Source of the DNA: Amycolatopsis jejuensis
Lineage (GTDB): Bacteria; Actinomycetota; Actinomycetes; Mycobacteriales; Pseudonocardiaceae
Reading direction: 5' to 3'
Assembly: GCF_000717335.1 (NCBI RefSeq)
Contig: NZ_JNYZ01000004.1
Coordinates: 186,001-250,000 of the forward strand
DNA length: 64,000 bases
Translations under genes and position numbers: made by a program
Notes under the pieces: model-generated
What the model was told of the DNA's origin: nothing
What the model saw: only the letters and a program-made list of their open reading frames with translations
Database searches by the model: none
In this document: one piece after another, positions 1 to 7,929 of the stretch
How the letters are laid out: each line of letters opens with the position of its first letter
Numbering within the stretch: the stretch's first letter is position 1

Positions 1-1174
1 GGAGGTAGCTGCCGAACCGCGCGTACAGGGCCGTCGCGATCAACGGGGTCAGTGCGCCGCCGACAAGCGACCCGAGCTGGTACCCGAGCGATGCTCCCGA
101 ATACCGCATCCGGGCGGGGAACAGCTCGGCGAACAGCGCAGCCTGCGGCCCGTAGACGAGCGCCACCAGCGCCTCCCCCACGGCGATCGCGAGTACGACC
201 AGCACCGGATTTTTGGTGCCCAGCAAGAGAAACGCCGGGACGATCCACACCGCCAGCGCGACCGCGCCGGTCAGGTACACCCTGCGGCGGCCGATCCGGT
301 CGGAGAGCGCGCCGCACAACGGAATCGCCACCGCCTGCAGGACGGCCCCGATCAGCACCCCGGCCAGCAGCAGACCGCGCGGCAGCTTGAGCACGGAAGT
401 GCCGTAGGACAGCAGGTAGGTGCCGAAGAGGTAGAAGTTGGTGCCGATCACGACGATGGCGCCACCCGCGAGGAGCACCGTCCGCCAGTTGGTGAGCAGT
501 ACCTCCAGCACCGGCGAGCGCGACGGCCTTGCCTCGCGCTTCACCTCCTTCATCGGCGCGGTCTCCTCCAGCTTGAACTGGGCGAAGAACGCGATCGCCA
601 CCAGCACCACGCTCAGCAGGAACGGCAGCCGCCAGCCCCACGCCTGGAATGCGTCGTCCGGCAGCAATGAGGTGACCAGGATGAACACCCCGGTGGAGGA
701 GAACAGGCCCACCGACACCCCGATCTGGGCGAAGCTGCCGTAGAACCCGCGTTTGTGCGCCGGTGCGCTTTCGGTCGCGATCAGTGCGCCGCCCGCCCAC
801 TGGCCGCCGACGGCAATGCCCTGCAACACCCGCAGCACCACCAGGATGATCGGCGCCGCGACCCCGATGCTGTGGTAGCTCGGCAGGACCCCGACGAGCG
901 TCGTGGAAATACCCATCAGGAACAGCGAGGTGACCAGCGCCGGTTTGCGCCCGGCCCGGTCGCCGAAGTGCCCGAAGAGCATGCCGCCGATCGGCCGCGC
1001 GGCAAACCCGACGGCGAACGTCGCGAACGCCAGCAGGGTGCCGGCCACCGGGTTGCCCGCGGGGAAGAAGAGCTTGTTGAAGACCAGCGCGGCTGCGGTG
1101 CCGTAGATGAAGAAGTCGTACCAGTCGATCGCCGAACTCGCTCCGGCGACGAACAGGACTCTGCGCAGGGACAT
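1..1174 (-). CDS. MFS transporter, metabolite:H+ symporter (MHS) family, 3' end outside window
   Basis: An integral membrane carrier of the MHS branch of the major facilitator superfamily, the group that holds shikimate, citrate, proline/betaine and dicarboxylate:H+ symporters. About 391 codons are visible, starting with MSLRRVLFVAGASSAIDWYD, and the window edge cuts off the C-terminus (family length about 430-450). Typical marks are the WYDFFIYG segment in helix 1, the loop 2-3 motif GHFGDRAGRKPAL and the matching loop 8-9 motif GALSDRIGRRRVY. The gene ends upstream of the monooxygenase and ligase genes on the same strand, 16 nt after the monooxygenase stop, so it probably imports the substrate of that small pathway. 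The substrate cannot be read from the sequence. Confidence 0.88.
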   Translation of the reverse strand, partial: MSLRRVLFVAGASSAIDWYDFFIYGTAAALVFNKLFFPAGNPVAGTLLAFATFAVGFAARPIGGMLFGHFGDRAGRKPALVTSLFLMGISTTLVGVLPSYHSIGVAAPIILVVLRVLQGIAVGGQWAGGALIATESAPAHKRGFYGSFAQIGVSVGLFSSTGVFILVTSLLPDDAFQAWGWRLPFLLSVVLVAIAFFAQFKLEETAPMKEVKREARPSRSPVLEVLLTNWRTVLLAGGAIVVIGTNFYLFGTYLLSYGTSVLKLPRGLLLAGVLIGAVLQAVAIPLCGALSDRIGRRRVYLTGAVALAVWIVPAFLLLGTKNPVLVVLAIAVGEALVALVYGPQAALFAELFPARMRYSGASLGYQLGSLVGGALTPLIATALYARFGSYL

Positions 1175-1190
1175 GGTTTCTCCAGTGGAC

Positions 1191-3110
1191 TCAGGCGGCG
1201 TGTGCGCGGACGGGGGTGCGGCGGAAGTCGGCCAGGTCGGGTTCCCGGGTCATCGCCCAGTAGTCCACGACACGATAGGGCGAGTTCGTCACCACCCGGC
1301 CGCGCGAGTTCCGGTAGTACGTGGTCATTCCCGGATGGCTCCAGACCATGCGGGAGTGCGCTTCGTCCACTTCGGACACCCAGCGCGCCAAGGCTTCCGG
1401 CCGGACGTCGAGCTCGCCGATCCCGGTCCGGCCCATGAGCGAAAGCAGGTCCGCGATGTACCGGCCCTGCGCCTCGGCGACGAAGATGAAGCTGCCACCG
1501 GCCCCCGCGTTGGTGTTGGGGCCGTACATCAGGAAGAAGTTCGGGAAGCCGGGGACCATGATGCCGAGGTGCGCGACCGCGTCGTCCTCGTTCCAGGCCT
1601 CGTGCAGTTCCGCGCCGCCACGGCCGCGGACTTCGATGCCGGGCAGGTAGTGCCGGGCGTCGAACCCGGTGGAGAGCACGAGAACGTCGGCCTCGTACTC
1701 CTGTCCGCGATCGGTCACCACCCCGGTGGGCGTGATCCGCGCGACGCCGTCGGTGACCAGCTCGACGTCGTCCCTGCGCAGCGCGGCAAACCAGCCGTTG
1801 TCCAGCAGCATCCGCTTGCCGAACGGCGGGTAGGCAGGCAAGGACTTCTCGATCAGATCCGGCCGCCCGTCGAGCTGCTCGTGCAGGTAGCGGGTGAAGA
1901 ACCGGCGGTGCCCGTCATTGGTGGCGTTGAGGGAATGCTCCGGGTGCGCCCAGTTCTCGTCGATCTGCAGCGACGGATGCACGCGGTCGTTGAACACCCA
2001 GGCGAGCCGGAACCGGTACCATACATGGTAAAATGGCACGTTCTCCATGAGCCAATGCACGTCCTCGCCGACCGGCGCGAAGTACTCGGCATTCGGCGCG
2101 ACCCACTGCGGTGAGCGCTGGAACACCGTGAGATGCGCGGTGCGGTCGGCGATCGCGGGCACCACCTGCATGGCGCTGGCTCCGGTGCCGACGACCGCCA
2201 CCCGCTTGCCCGTAACGTCGACGTCCGACGGCCATTGCGCGGTATGGAAGGCGGGTCCGCGGAACTGGCCGAGGCCGGGCAGGTCCGGCACCTTCGGGGT
2301 GTTGAACAGCCCCACGGCGCTGATCACCGCGCTCCCGCTCCAGGTTCGCCCGCCGCCGCAGACGAACCAGCGCTGCCCGGTCTCGTCCCAAGTGGCCGAG
2401 TCCACGTCCACGCCGAACTCGATGTGCTCGCGCAGGCCGAAATGGTCGGCCATGGCGGCGGTGTAGGCGGCGACTTCGTTGCGCTTGCCGAAATGCGTGG
2501 ACCAGTTCCAGGGGAAGAACGAGAACGAGTAGAGATAGCTGGGAGTGTCCACCCCGGCGCCGGGATAGGTGTTGGTGAGCCACACTCCGCCGACGTCGTG
2601 GTTGCGCTCGAGGATCACGAACGGCACCCCGGCCTGCTTCAGCCGTACACCGGCGATCAGCCCGGAGACGCCCGCGCCGATGATCACGACGCGGAAATCC
2701 CGTTCGGCAATACGTTCGCCCGGCACTCGGTGCGGCCGGGGTTCCGGAGCGAAACCCATCTCCTCGCGCATCAGCCGCTCGTACTCGGCGGGGACCTCCT
2801 CGCCGACGGTCGTGGACAGCATCGTCTGCAGCAGCTCCGGATCCGGGTTCGACACCACGGGTTCCGCGCCGCGCGACCACGCGGTGATCGCCTTGACCGC
2901 CGCGGACCTGATTTCGGTTGCCAGCGCGTCGTCCAGGCCGCCGGAGTCGTTCGGGCCAAGGCCTGCGCCACGCGCGGGGCGGTACGGATCCTCGAGCCAC
3001 CGGCGGTCACCGGTGAGCTGGAACAGCACCATGGTCAGGGTGGGCAGGTTGGCCGCCGTGACGGCGGTGCGCAGCCGATTCTCGTCGAGCGATCGCTGCG
3101 GGGTTTTCAT
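1191..3110 (-). CDS. Flavin-containing Baeyer-Villiger monooxygenase (HAPMO-like)
   Basis: FAD- and NADPH-dependent monooxygenase expected to insert oxygen next to a ketone, giving an ester or lactone. The protein (639 aa from the ATG used here) has a long helical N-terminal extension of about 135 residues, then the FAD Rossmann motif GAGVSG near residue 145, the BVMO fingerprint FRGPAFHTAQWP (FxGxxxHxxxWP) and a second Rossmann motif GTGASA. The extension and total length resemble 4-hydroxyacetophenone monooxygenase rather than the shorter cyclohexanone type; that is a family comparison, not proof of substrate. A GTG nine bases upstream (position 3119) lies closer to the GAGGAG ribosome site and is an equally good start. 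It is followed on the same strand by the transporter and preceded by the acyl-CoA ligase. Confidence 0.9.
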   Translation of the reverse strand: MKTPQRSLDENRLRTAVTAANLPTLTMVLFQLTGDRRWLEDPYRPARGAGLGPNDSGGLDDALATEIRSAAVKAITAWSRGAEPVVSNPDPELLQTMLSTTVGEEVPAEYERLMREEMGFAPEPRPHRVPGERIAERDFRVVIIGAGVSGLIAGVRLKQAGVPFVILERNHDVGGVWLTNTYPGAGVDTPSYLYSFSFFPWNWSTHFGKRNEVAAYTAAMADHFGLREHIEFGVDVDSATWDETGQRWFVCGGGRTWSGSAVISAVGLFNTPKVPDLPGLGQFRGPAFHTAQWPSDVDVTGKRVAVVGTGASAMQVVPAIADRTAHLTVFQRSPQWVAPNAEYFAPVGEDVHWLMENVPFYHVWYRFRLAWVFNDRVHPSLQIDENWAHPEHSLNATNDGHRRFFTRYLHEQLDGRPDLIEKSLPAYPPFGKRMLLDNGWFAALRRDDVELVTDGVARITPTGVVTDRGQEYEADVLVLSTGFDARHYLPGIEVRGRGGAELHEAWNEDDAVAHLGIMVPGFPNFFLMYGPNTNAGAGGSFIFVAEAQGRYIADLLSLMGRTGIGELDVRPEALARWVSEVDEAHSRMVWSHPGMTTYYRNSRGRVVTNSPYRVVDYWAMTREPDLADFRRTPVRAHAA

Positions 3111-3148
3111 GACGGACACGAAACTCCTCGGGTGATGTCTTCGGACGA

Positions 3149-4777
3149 TCAGGTGCGGACCGGGCCGGTACGGGTCATCCGCCAGCCGGCCGCGGCCGCG
3201 TCCCAGGTGTGCGCGCCCGGCCATTCCGCGCGCAGCTTGTATTTCTCGACCTTGTCGGTCGGGGTGCGGGGAAGGACGTCGACGATGTCGATGTACCTCG
3301 GCACCATGTGGTACGGCATCGTCCGCGCATAGTGGCGGAACAATTCCTCCGGCCCGGTGGTCGCGCCCTCACGCAGTACGACGACGACGCGGACCTCGTC
3401 CTCCCCCAGTTCCGACGGCGCACCGACGGCGGCCGACTCCGCCACCTCGGGGTGGCCGTTGGCGAGCCGCTCGACCTCGTACGACGAAATGTTCTCGCCA
3501 CGACGGCGAATCGAGTCCTTGAGCCGGTCCTTGAACCACAGTGCGCCGCTCTCGTCACGCATTGCGCGGTCACCGGTGTGGAACCAGCCGTTGCGCCACG
3601 CCAATTCCGTGGCGTCGGGCAAGCCGTCGTACCCGGCCGACAGCAACAGCGGGTCCGCACAGCGCACGACGACCTCGCCGGGCTCGCCGTCGGGTACGGG
3701 AACGTCGTCCGGGTCGACGACCTGTACCTCGAAGATCGGGTTGGGCCGTCCGCATGCACCGGGAACGGACTCGTGCAACGACGAGTTCACGAGCAGGTTG
3801 GACTCGGTCGAACCGTAGGCTTCGACGATCTTGAGGCCGAACCGCTTCTCGAACTCGTGGTAGATCTCGGCGGGCGCAGGCACCGCGTAGACCACCCGCA
3901 CCGGGTTGTCGGCGTCATCGGGACGCGGCGGTTTCCCGTTGAGCATGTGACACACGCCGCCGATCGCGACGAAGGCGGTGATGCCGGATTCCCTTGCGTC
4001 GTCCCAGAACCGGCTGATCGACAAGCGGGACCGCAGCACCATCCTGGCTCCGGTGAGCAGGCAGCCGAGCGTCGCGAACTTGCCGGAGATGTGGAAGAAC
4101 GGCGAGTAGTTCAGCAGCACGTCGTCGGCACGCAAACCGGTGATCTCGGCGAAAAGGTGCCCGAAGCTGGCCACGTGGTGATGCGTGAGCAAGACGCCCT
4201 TGGACGGTCCCGTCGTCCCGGACGTGTAGAGGACACAAGCGATATCGCCCGGCGCGGGCGGCTCGATCGGCTGGGGGACTTCGCCGCTCAACAGCTCACT
4301 GTACGTTCCCGGGTTGCCCAGGACTTCCGTCAAGAGTGGAAGCTGGTCGCCGACCGCCTCGATGGCCTCGTTCAGCACTCCGGCATCGGCCACGGCGAGT
4401 GAGACCTTCGCCTTCTCCAGCTGGAAATGCAGCAGCTCACCGCGGTAGGCGGTATTGATCGGCACCTCGACCGCGCCGAGCTTGGCGAGCGCGAACCAGC
4501 CGTACAGATACTCGGGACTGGTCTGCATGAACAGCGCGACCCGGGTGCCGCGCCCCACTCCGCGTGCCCGCAGCCGCGCGGCCAGGATGTCCACCTGCCG
4601 GTTCACCTCGGCGAGGGTGCGCTCCTCGCGCTCCCAGGTGAAGAGCACCCGGTCCGGGGTCGCGGCCGCGGCCCGCTCCAGCAGGCCACCGAGTGTCCGC
4701 TCGGCGAAGGGGATCTCGGCGAGCCATCCCGCCGCGATCCCGGTGCCCGGCGCCCCTGGCGCGTCAGTCGCGATCAT
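3149..4777 (-). CDS. AMP-forming acyl-CoA ligase (class I adenylate-forming, CaiC/FadD-like)
   Basis: Activates a carboxylic acid to its CoA thioester through an acyl-adenylate. The 542-aa protein carries the AMP-binding P-loop YTSGTTGPSKG near residue 190, the FHTGD hinge-region motif near 405 and the DRLKDSIRRRGENIS core with the conserved C-terminal lysine segment TDKVEKYKLR, so all catalytic elements are present. A GAGGAGC ribosome site precedes the ATG. It lies upstream of the monooxygenase in a three-gene minus-strand unit (ligase, monooxygenase, MHS transporter), which suggests a route in which a ketone is oxidised to an ester or lactone and the released acid is activated. The divergent TetR gene at 4914 is the likely regulator. 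Substrate chain length is not evident. Confidence 0.9.
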   Translation of the reverse strand: MIATDAPGAPGTGIAAGWLAEIPFAERTLGGLLERAAAATPDRVLFTWEREERTLAEVNRQVDILAARLRARGVGRGTRVALFMQTSPEYLYGWFALAKLGAVEVPINTAYRGELLHFQLEKAKVSLAVADAGVLNEAIEAVGDQLPLLTEVLGNPGTYSELLSGEVPQPIEPPAPGDIACVLYTSGTTGPSKGVLLTHHHVASFGHLFAEITGLRADDVLLNYSPFFHISGKFATLGCLLTGARMVLRSRLSISRFWDDARESGITAFVAIGGVCHMLNGKPPRPDDADNPVRVVYAVPAPAEIYHEFEKRFGLKIVEAYGSTESNLLVNSSLHESVPGACGRPNPIFEVQVVDPDDVPVPDGEPGEVVVRCADPLLLSAGYDGLPDATELAWRNGWFHTGDRAMRDESGALWFKDRLKDSIRRRGENISSYEVERLANGHPEVAESAAVGAPSELGEDEVRVVVVLREGATTGPEELFRHYARTMPYHMVPRYIDIVDVLPRTPTDKVEKYKLRAEWPGAHTWDAAAAGWRMTRTGPVRT

Positions 4778-4814
4778 TTGTGCTCCTCAGACGGCTTGGA
4801 CAAACACTGTCGGA

Positions 4815-4836
4815 ACATTCCTTCTGGTAGGAATGT
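4815..4836. promoter_or_regulatory. Inverted repeat, candidate TetR operator
   Basis: Eight-base arms ACATTCCT and AGGAATGT are separated by six bases (TCTGGT), between the divergent acyl-CoA ligase and TetR genes. A further half site GGAATGT occurs at 4888-4894, close to the TetR start. Position and symmetry fit a TetR-family operator controlling both directions. Confidence 0.6.
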
Positions 4837-4913
4837 AATACAAGGCGCCATGGGAGGCAATACGCACGAGCGAGATACCATCCGACCGGAATGTACTGAC
4901 CCGCGGAGGACCT

Positions 4914-5546
4914 GTGCCGAGGAAACCGCCAGAACGCAGCTACGCACCGGAAGAGACCAAGCGGCTGCTGATGGAGGCCGCGCTCGGCCTGTTCGCCGAG
5001 CGCGGCTTCAGCCAGACCTCGACGAAGGACGTGGCCGATCGGGCGGGCGTGACGAAGGGGGCGTTCTACCACCACTTCGCCACGAAAGAGCGGGTCCTGC
5101 ACATCATCCACGACCAGTTCATCGACCGCGCGCTAGGAGCGCAGGACGATGCACTGACGCGGTTCGAAACCCCGACCGAACAGCTGTACCACATGGCTTT
5201 CGACACGACGATGGTCTGCATCGAGTACCAGCAGCACGTGCAGATCTTCTTCCGCGAGCAGCACTTGCTCACCGGCGAGGTCCGGGACGCCATCATGGAG
5301 AAGCGCCGCCGCTCGACCGTCTTGTTCCAGGACACCGTCCGGCGCGGGGTCGAAACCGGCGAGTTCGACGCCGGCCTCGACCCCGAGGTCGGTGCTTTGG
5401 GCCTGCTCGGCATGTGGGTCTGGGTGTACCAGTGGTACCGGCCGGGCAGGTACCCGAAACCACGCGAGATCGCCCGGCAGTATGCGTCGATGACGCTGCG
5501 CAGCGTCGGCGCCGAACAACCGCCTTCGCTGCTGACTGCGGACTGA
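4914..5546 (+). CDS. TetR/AcrR family transcriptional regulator
   Basis: A 210-aa DNA-binding repressor with the N-terminal TetR helix-turn-helix: the recognition segment reads DVADRAGVTKGAFYHHFATK at about residues 41-60, followed by an all-helical ligand domain with no recognisable specific family. The GTG start sits 7 nt behind a GCGGAGG ribosome site. It is transcribed away from the ligase-monooxygenase-transporter unit, and the intergenic inverted repeat at 4815-4836 is the likely operator, so it probably controls that unit and itself in response to a pathway acyl-CoA or acid; this role is inferred from position only. Confidence 0.9.
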   Translation: MPRKPPERSYAPEETKRLLMEAALGLFAERGFSQTSTKDVADRAGVTKGAFYHHFATKERVLHIIHDQFIDRALGAQDDALTRFETPTEQLYHMAFDTTMVCIEYQQHVQIFFREQHLLTGEVRDAIMEKRRRSTVLFQDTVRRGVETGEFDAGLDPEVGALGLLGMWVWVYQWYRPGRYPKPREIARQYASMTLRSVGAEQPPSLLTAD

Positions 5547-5552
5547 GTACGG

Positions 5553-5957
5553 CTATGCGACCGGCAGCAGTCCGCGCTCGGCGAAGACCTTCTTTGCCGT
5601 GAACGTCGCGTTCACCGCACGCGGAATCCCGCAGTAGACAGCGGAATGCAGCATCGCTTCGATGATCTGCTGTGGGGTGAGCCCGACATTCAGCGCCGCA
5701 TTGACGTGCACGGCCAGCTGCGGCTCACATCCGCCGAGCGCGGTGAGCATCCCGAGCGTGACGAGCTGCCGGTCGCGAGGCGCCAAGCCGGGACGCGAGT
5801 AGATCTCGCCGAAACCCCAGGCGACCACTTGGTGCGCAAGTTCCGGGGAGACGTCGCCGAGCGCGTCGATGACGTTCGCACCGGCCTCGCCGTCGACCGC
5901 GTCGAGCACCGCCTTGCCGTGTGCGAACCGCTGCTGCCGTTCGGCTGTGTCGGTCAT
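5553..5957 (-). CDS. Carboxymuconolactone decarboxylase family protein
   Basis: Small helical protein of 134 aa from the chosen start (MTDTAERQ), typical of the CMD/AhpD-like fold. The core segment RQLVTLGMLTALGG followed by HVNAALNVGLTPQQIIE and the GIPRAVNA region match the PcaC-like branch, whose founding member decarboxylates 4-carboxymuconolactone in the protocatechuate pathway. There are no other protocatechuate genes nearby, so the actual reaction is uncertain; many members are of unknown function. A longer open frame extends upstream to 6092 but lacks family similarity, and a GGAAC element precedes the start used here. The gene converges with the TetR gene, leaving only six bases between the stops. 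Confidence 0.85.
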   Translation of the reverse strand: MTDTAERQQRFAHGKAVLDAVDGEAGANVIDALGDVSPELAHQVVAWGFGEIYSRPGLAPRDRQLVTLGMLTALGGCEPQLAVHVNAALNVGLTPQQIIEAMLHSAVYCGIPRAVNATFTAKKVFAERGLLPVA

Positions 5958-6057
5958 CTTGTGTTCCGTTCTGCCGGTGATCTGCTTGCGCCAGCAGGCT
6001 AGAAGCTGGAGCGCGCTCCAAGTCAAACCACGAGCAGCATTCGCTGGTACGCCGTAC

Positions 6058-6657
6058 CTACCGCATTCCTGCCGCGCGGAAGAGCCGGTCATAGATCGCG
6101 CGGATGGTCTCTTCCTTGCGTGCGTTGTAATCCATGACGTGCCCGCCCCCGGGGACCGCCGCTCGTTTGGCGTCCTCGTACCGCGTGCGGTCCTCGGGGT
6201 GGGTGCGCAGCCAGTCGCGGAACATGCGGTGCCGGATGACCTCCGGGCAGTCCGGTCCGAACACGTGCAAGTTCACGCGGGGCTCGGCCAGCCGCAGGCA
6301 CCGGTGCTGGTGCCAGGACGGCTCGCGAATCGTGAGGAGGTAGCCGATCCCCGCGAGAAGGGGGACGTACTGCTCCTCCGCGCGGGGATCGGCCACCGTC
6401 AGGTCGATGTCGATGACGTCCTTGGCGGCCAGCCCTTCGACGGACGTCGACCCGACATGTTCGAGGTCCACCACCGCCGGGCCGAGCGCCGCGCGGATCT
6501 CCGCCGCCACCGCCAGGTAGCGGCGCGGCCACTCGGGCCGGTAGCCGACGATCGTGATCGTCTCCGGTGCCGGCGGGCCGTTCACCCAGGGGTTCTCGGC
6601 CGGCTCGGGGTCGTGGTGGCGGGTGATCTCCTCGAAGGTGGGCACTCGCGTCAACAT
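6058..6657 (-). CDS. GrpB family protein (UPF0157)
   Basis: A 199-aa GrpB-domain protein, a distant member of the nucleotidyltransferase-like fold whose biochemical role is mostly unknown. Diagnostic features are the VGYRPEWPRRY opening, the strongly conserved VEHVGSTSVEGLAAKDVIDID-type core (here DLEHVGSTSVEGLAAKDVID) with its acidic DID triplet, and the C-terminal RDWLRTHPEDRTRYEDAKR segment. The start MLTRVPTF was chosen because a longer reading would run into the neighbouring azoreductase gene. A second GrpB domain is found in this window fused to a sigma factor (21317-22828). Confidence 0.85.
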   Translation of the reverse strand: MLTRVPTFEEITRHHDPEPAENPWVNGPPAPETITIVGYRPEWPRRYLAVAAEIRAALGPAVVDLEHVGSTSVEGLAAKDVIDIDLTVADPRAEEQYVPLLAGIGYLLTIREPSWHQHRCLRLAEPRVNLHVFGPDCPEVIRHRMFRDWLRTHPEDRTRYEDAKRAAVPGGGHVMDYNARKEETIRAIYDRLFRAAGMR

Positions 6658-6685
6658 AGCAGCGGATCGTTTGTGCGCGGACCGC

Positions 6686-7330
6686 TCAAGCGACGTATTT
6701 GGCCAGCGCCGCGCCGGTTTCCTTGGCCAGCTCTCGACTCTGCGCACGCAGTTCCGCGGCCAGTTCCCGCAGATGCACCATCGCCGGGCTGCGGTCGGCG
6801 AGGGTCAGCTCGGTCTCGATGACCGTGACGTCACCGCCGAAGACCTCGTGGCCGAACGTCTGCTCCAGGTAGGGCACGGAGTGGTCCCAGCCGTCCTTCG
6901 GCGCGCCCGCCGAGGCGCCGCCGCCGCGGGAAACCACGAGCACGACGGGCTTTCCGGTCAGCGGGTACGTCCGGGGCGCGAACCGCGGGTCGGTCCACAG
7001 GAGGTCGATCCAGCACTTCACGTGCCCGGACGGACCCCAGTTGTAGAGCGGCGCGCCGATCACGATCAGGTCCGCGGACAGCATTTCGCTGGCCAGCGTG
7101 GTGGCGAGATCGACCGCGGGCTGCTGCCCGGGAGTGGGCGTTTCGGCTTCGCGGGCCGCGAGCGCGGCAGCCCACACCGAGGGGCCGAGCGGGGTGGTGA
7201 CCAGGTCCCGCCGGCTCACGAACCCGCCGGGCGCCGCGGCCGACCAGGCCCGCTCGAGTTCGTCGGTGATCTCCCGGGTCACCGACCGGCCGCCCTGGAT
7301 GCTGCTGTCCACGCGGTACAAGGTGCTCAT
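6686..7330 (-). CDS. FMN-dependent NADH-azoreductase / NAD(P)H dehydrogenase (flavodoxin_2 fold)
   Basis: A 214-aa cytoplasmic flavoprotein of the AzoR family, which reduces quinones and azo compounds with NAD(P)H through FMN. The N-terminal LYRVDSSIQGGRSVTRE segment is the phosphate-binding loop of these enzymes, and APLYNWGPSGHVKCWIDLL is the conserved central motif near residues 92-110. It is divergent from the MarR gene at 7430; the 99-base gap between them carries two inverted repeats. This arrangement is the common MarR-controlled electrophile/quinone stress pair, so induction by an oxidant or phenolic compound is likely. Confidence 0.88.
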   Translation of the reverse strand: MSTLYRVDSSIQGGRSVTREITDELERAWSAAAPGGFVSRRDLVTTPLGPSVWAAALAAREAETPTPGQQPAVDLATTLASEMLSADLIVIGAPLYNWGPSGHVKCWIDLLWTDPRFAPRTYPLTGKPVVLVVSRGGGASAGAPKDGWDHSVPYLEQTFGHEVFGGDVTVIETELTLADRSPAMVHLRELAAELRAQSRELAKETGAALAKYVA

Positions 7331-7348
7331 CCTGCCTGCTCTCCCATC

Positions 7349-7387
7349 AGGTGATCGTCACCTCAGATGATCTGTGTTACAGACCAT
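7349..7387. promoter_or_regulatory. Two inverted repeats, candidate MarR operators
   Basis: AGGTGA-TCG-TCACCT (7349-7363) and ATGATCTGT-GTT-ACAGACCAT (7367-7387; eight of nine arm positions pair) lie side by side between the divergent azoreductase and MarR genes. The spacing suits cooperative binding by two MarR dimers covering both promoters. Confidence 0.6.
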
Positions 7388-7429
7388 CTTGTCAACAGAT
7401 TATATCGGCGGCAACGCTAGACTGCCCGG

Positions 7430-7918
7430 ATGAACATCGAGGTGGATCTCGGCTGGGCCCTGTTCGCGATCGTGCGCCGCTACCGGCACCTCACCGACGA
7501 CCTGCTTACCGACCTGCCCGGCGGACCACGCGGCTACCAGGTTCTTCTTGCGTCCCAGCACGGCGGCCCGCGGACCCAGGCCGCGCTGGCCCAGTACCTG
7601 AGCCTCGACCGCACCGTGATGACCTACCTGCTCGACGACCTGGAAACCGCCGGCCTCGTCGAACGCCGCCCCGACCCAGCCGACCGGCGGGCCCGGCGCA
7701 TCGAGGTGACCGAGGCGGGGAGTGCCGCGCTGGCAGCCGCGGTCGAACGCCTTCGTGACGTCGAGACTTCCCTGCTGGCACCGCTTTCTCCGGAGAAGCA
7801 GCAAAGCCTGCGTGTGCTGTTGAGCGAGCTTGCCGGGGGTAGTGATGTCGAGGAGGACCCGCCGTTGACTGAAGACGTCGTCAAGGCCCGCCGACCGCGG
7901 CGGAATTCCGTCCGCTGA
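7430..7918 (+). CDS. MarR family winged-helix transcriptional regulator
   Basis: A 162-aa repressor with a MarR winged helix: the recognition segment AALAQYLSLDRTVMTYLLDDLE (about residues 54-75) is followed by the wing RRPDPADRRARRIEVTEAG, including the usual DRR triplet. The C-terminal 25 residues are charged and not conserved. It is divergent from the azoreductase gene and separated from it by two palindromes, so autoregulation and control of the azoreductase are likely. No cysteine lies in the winged helix, so a purely thiol-based redox switch is not obvious; ligand binding is more probable. Confidence 0.9.
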   Translation: MNIEVDLGWALFAIVRRYRHLTDDLLTDLPGGPRGYQVLLASQHGGPRTQAALAQYLSLDRTVMTYLLDDLETAGLVERRPDPADRRARRIEVTEAGSAALAAAVERLRDVETSLLAPLSPEKQQSLRVLLSELAGGSDVEEDPPLTEDVVKARRPRRNSVR

Positions 7919-7929
7919 GGGTTCAAGCG

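Noticed and set aside
4815..4836. Possible additional member of the ACATWCTACNNNGTAGGT operator family
   Set aside because: It shares ACATTC and GTAGG letters, but its symmetry (ACATTCCT/AGGAATGT, 22 bases) is different and it belongs to another TetR gene.
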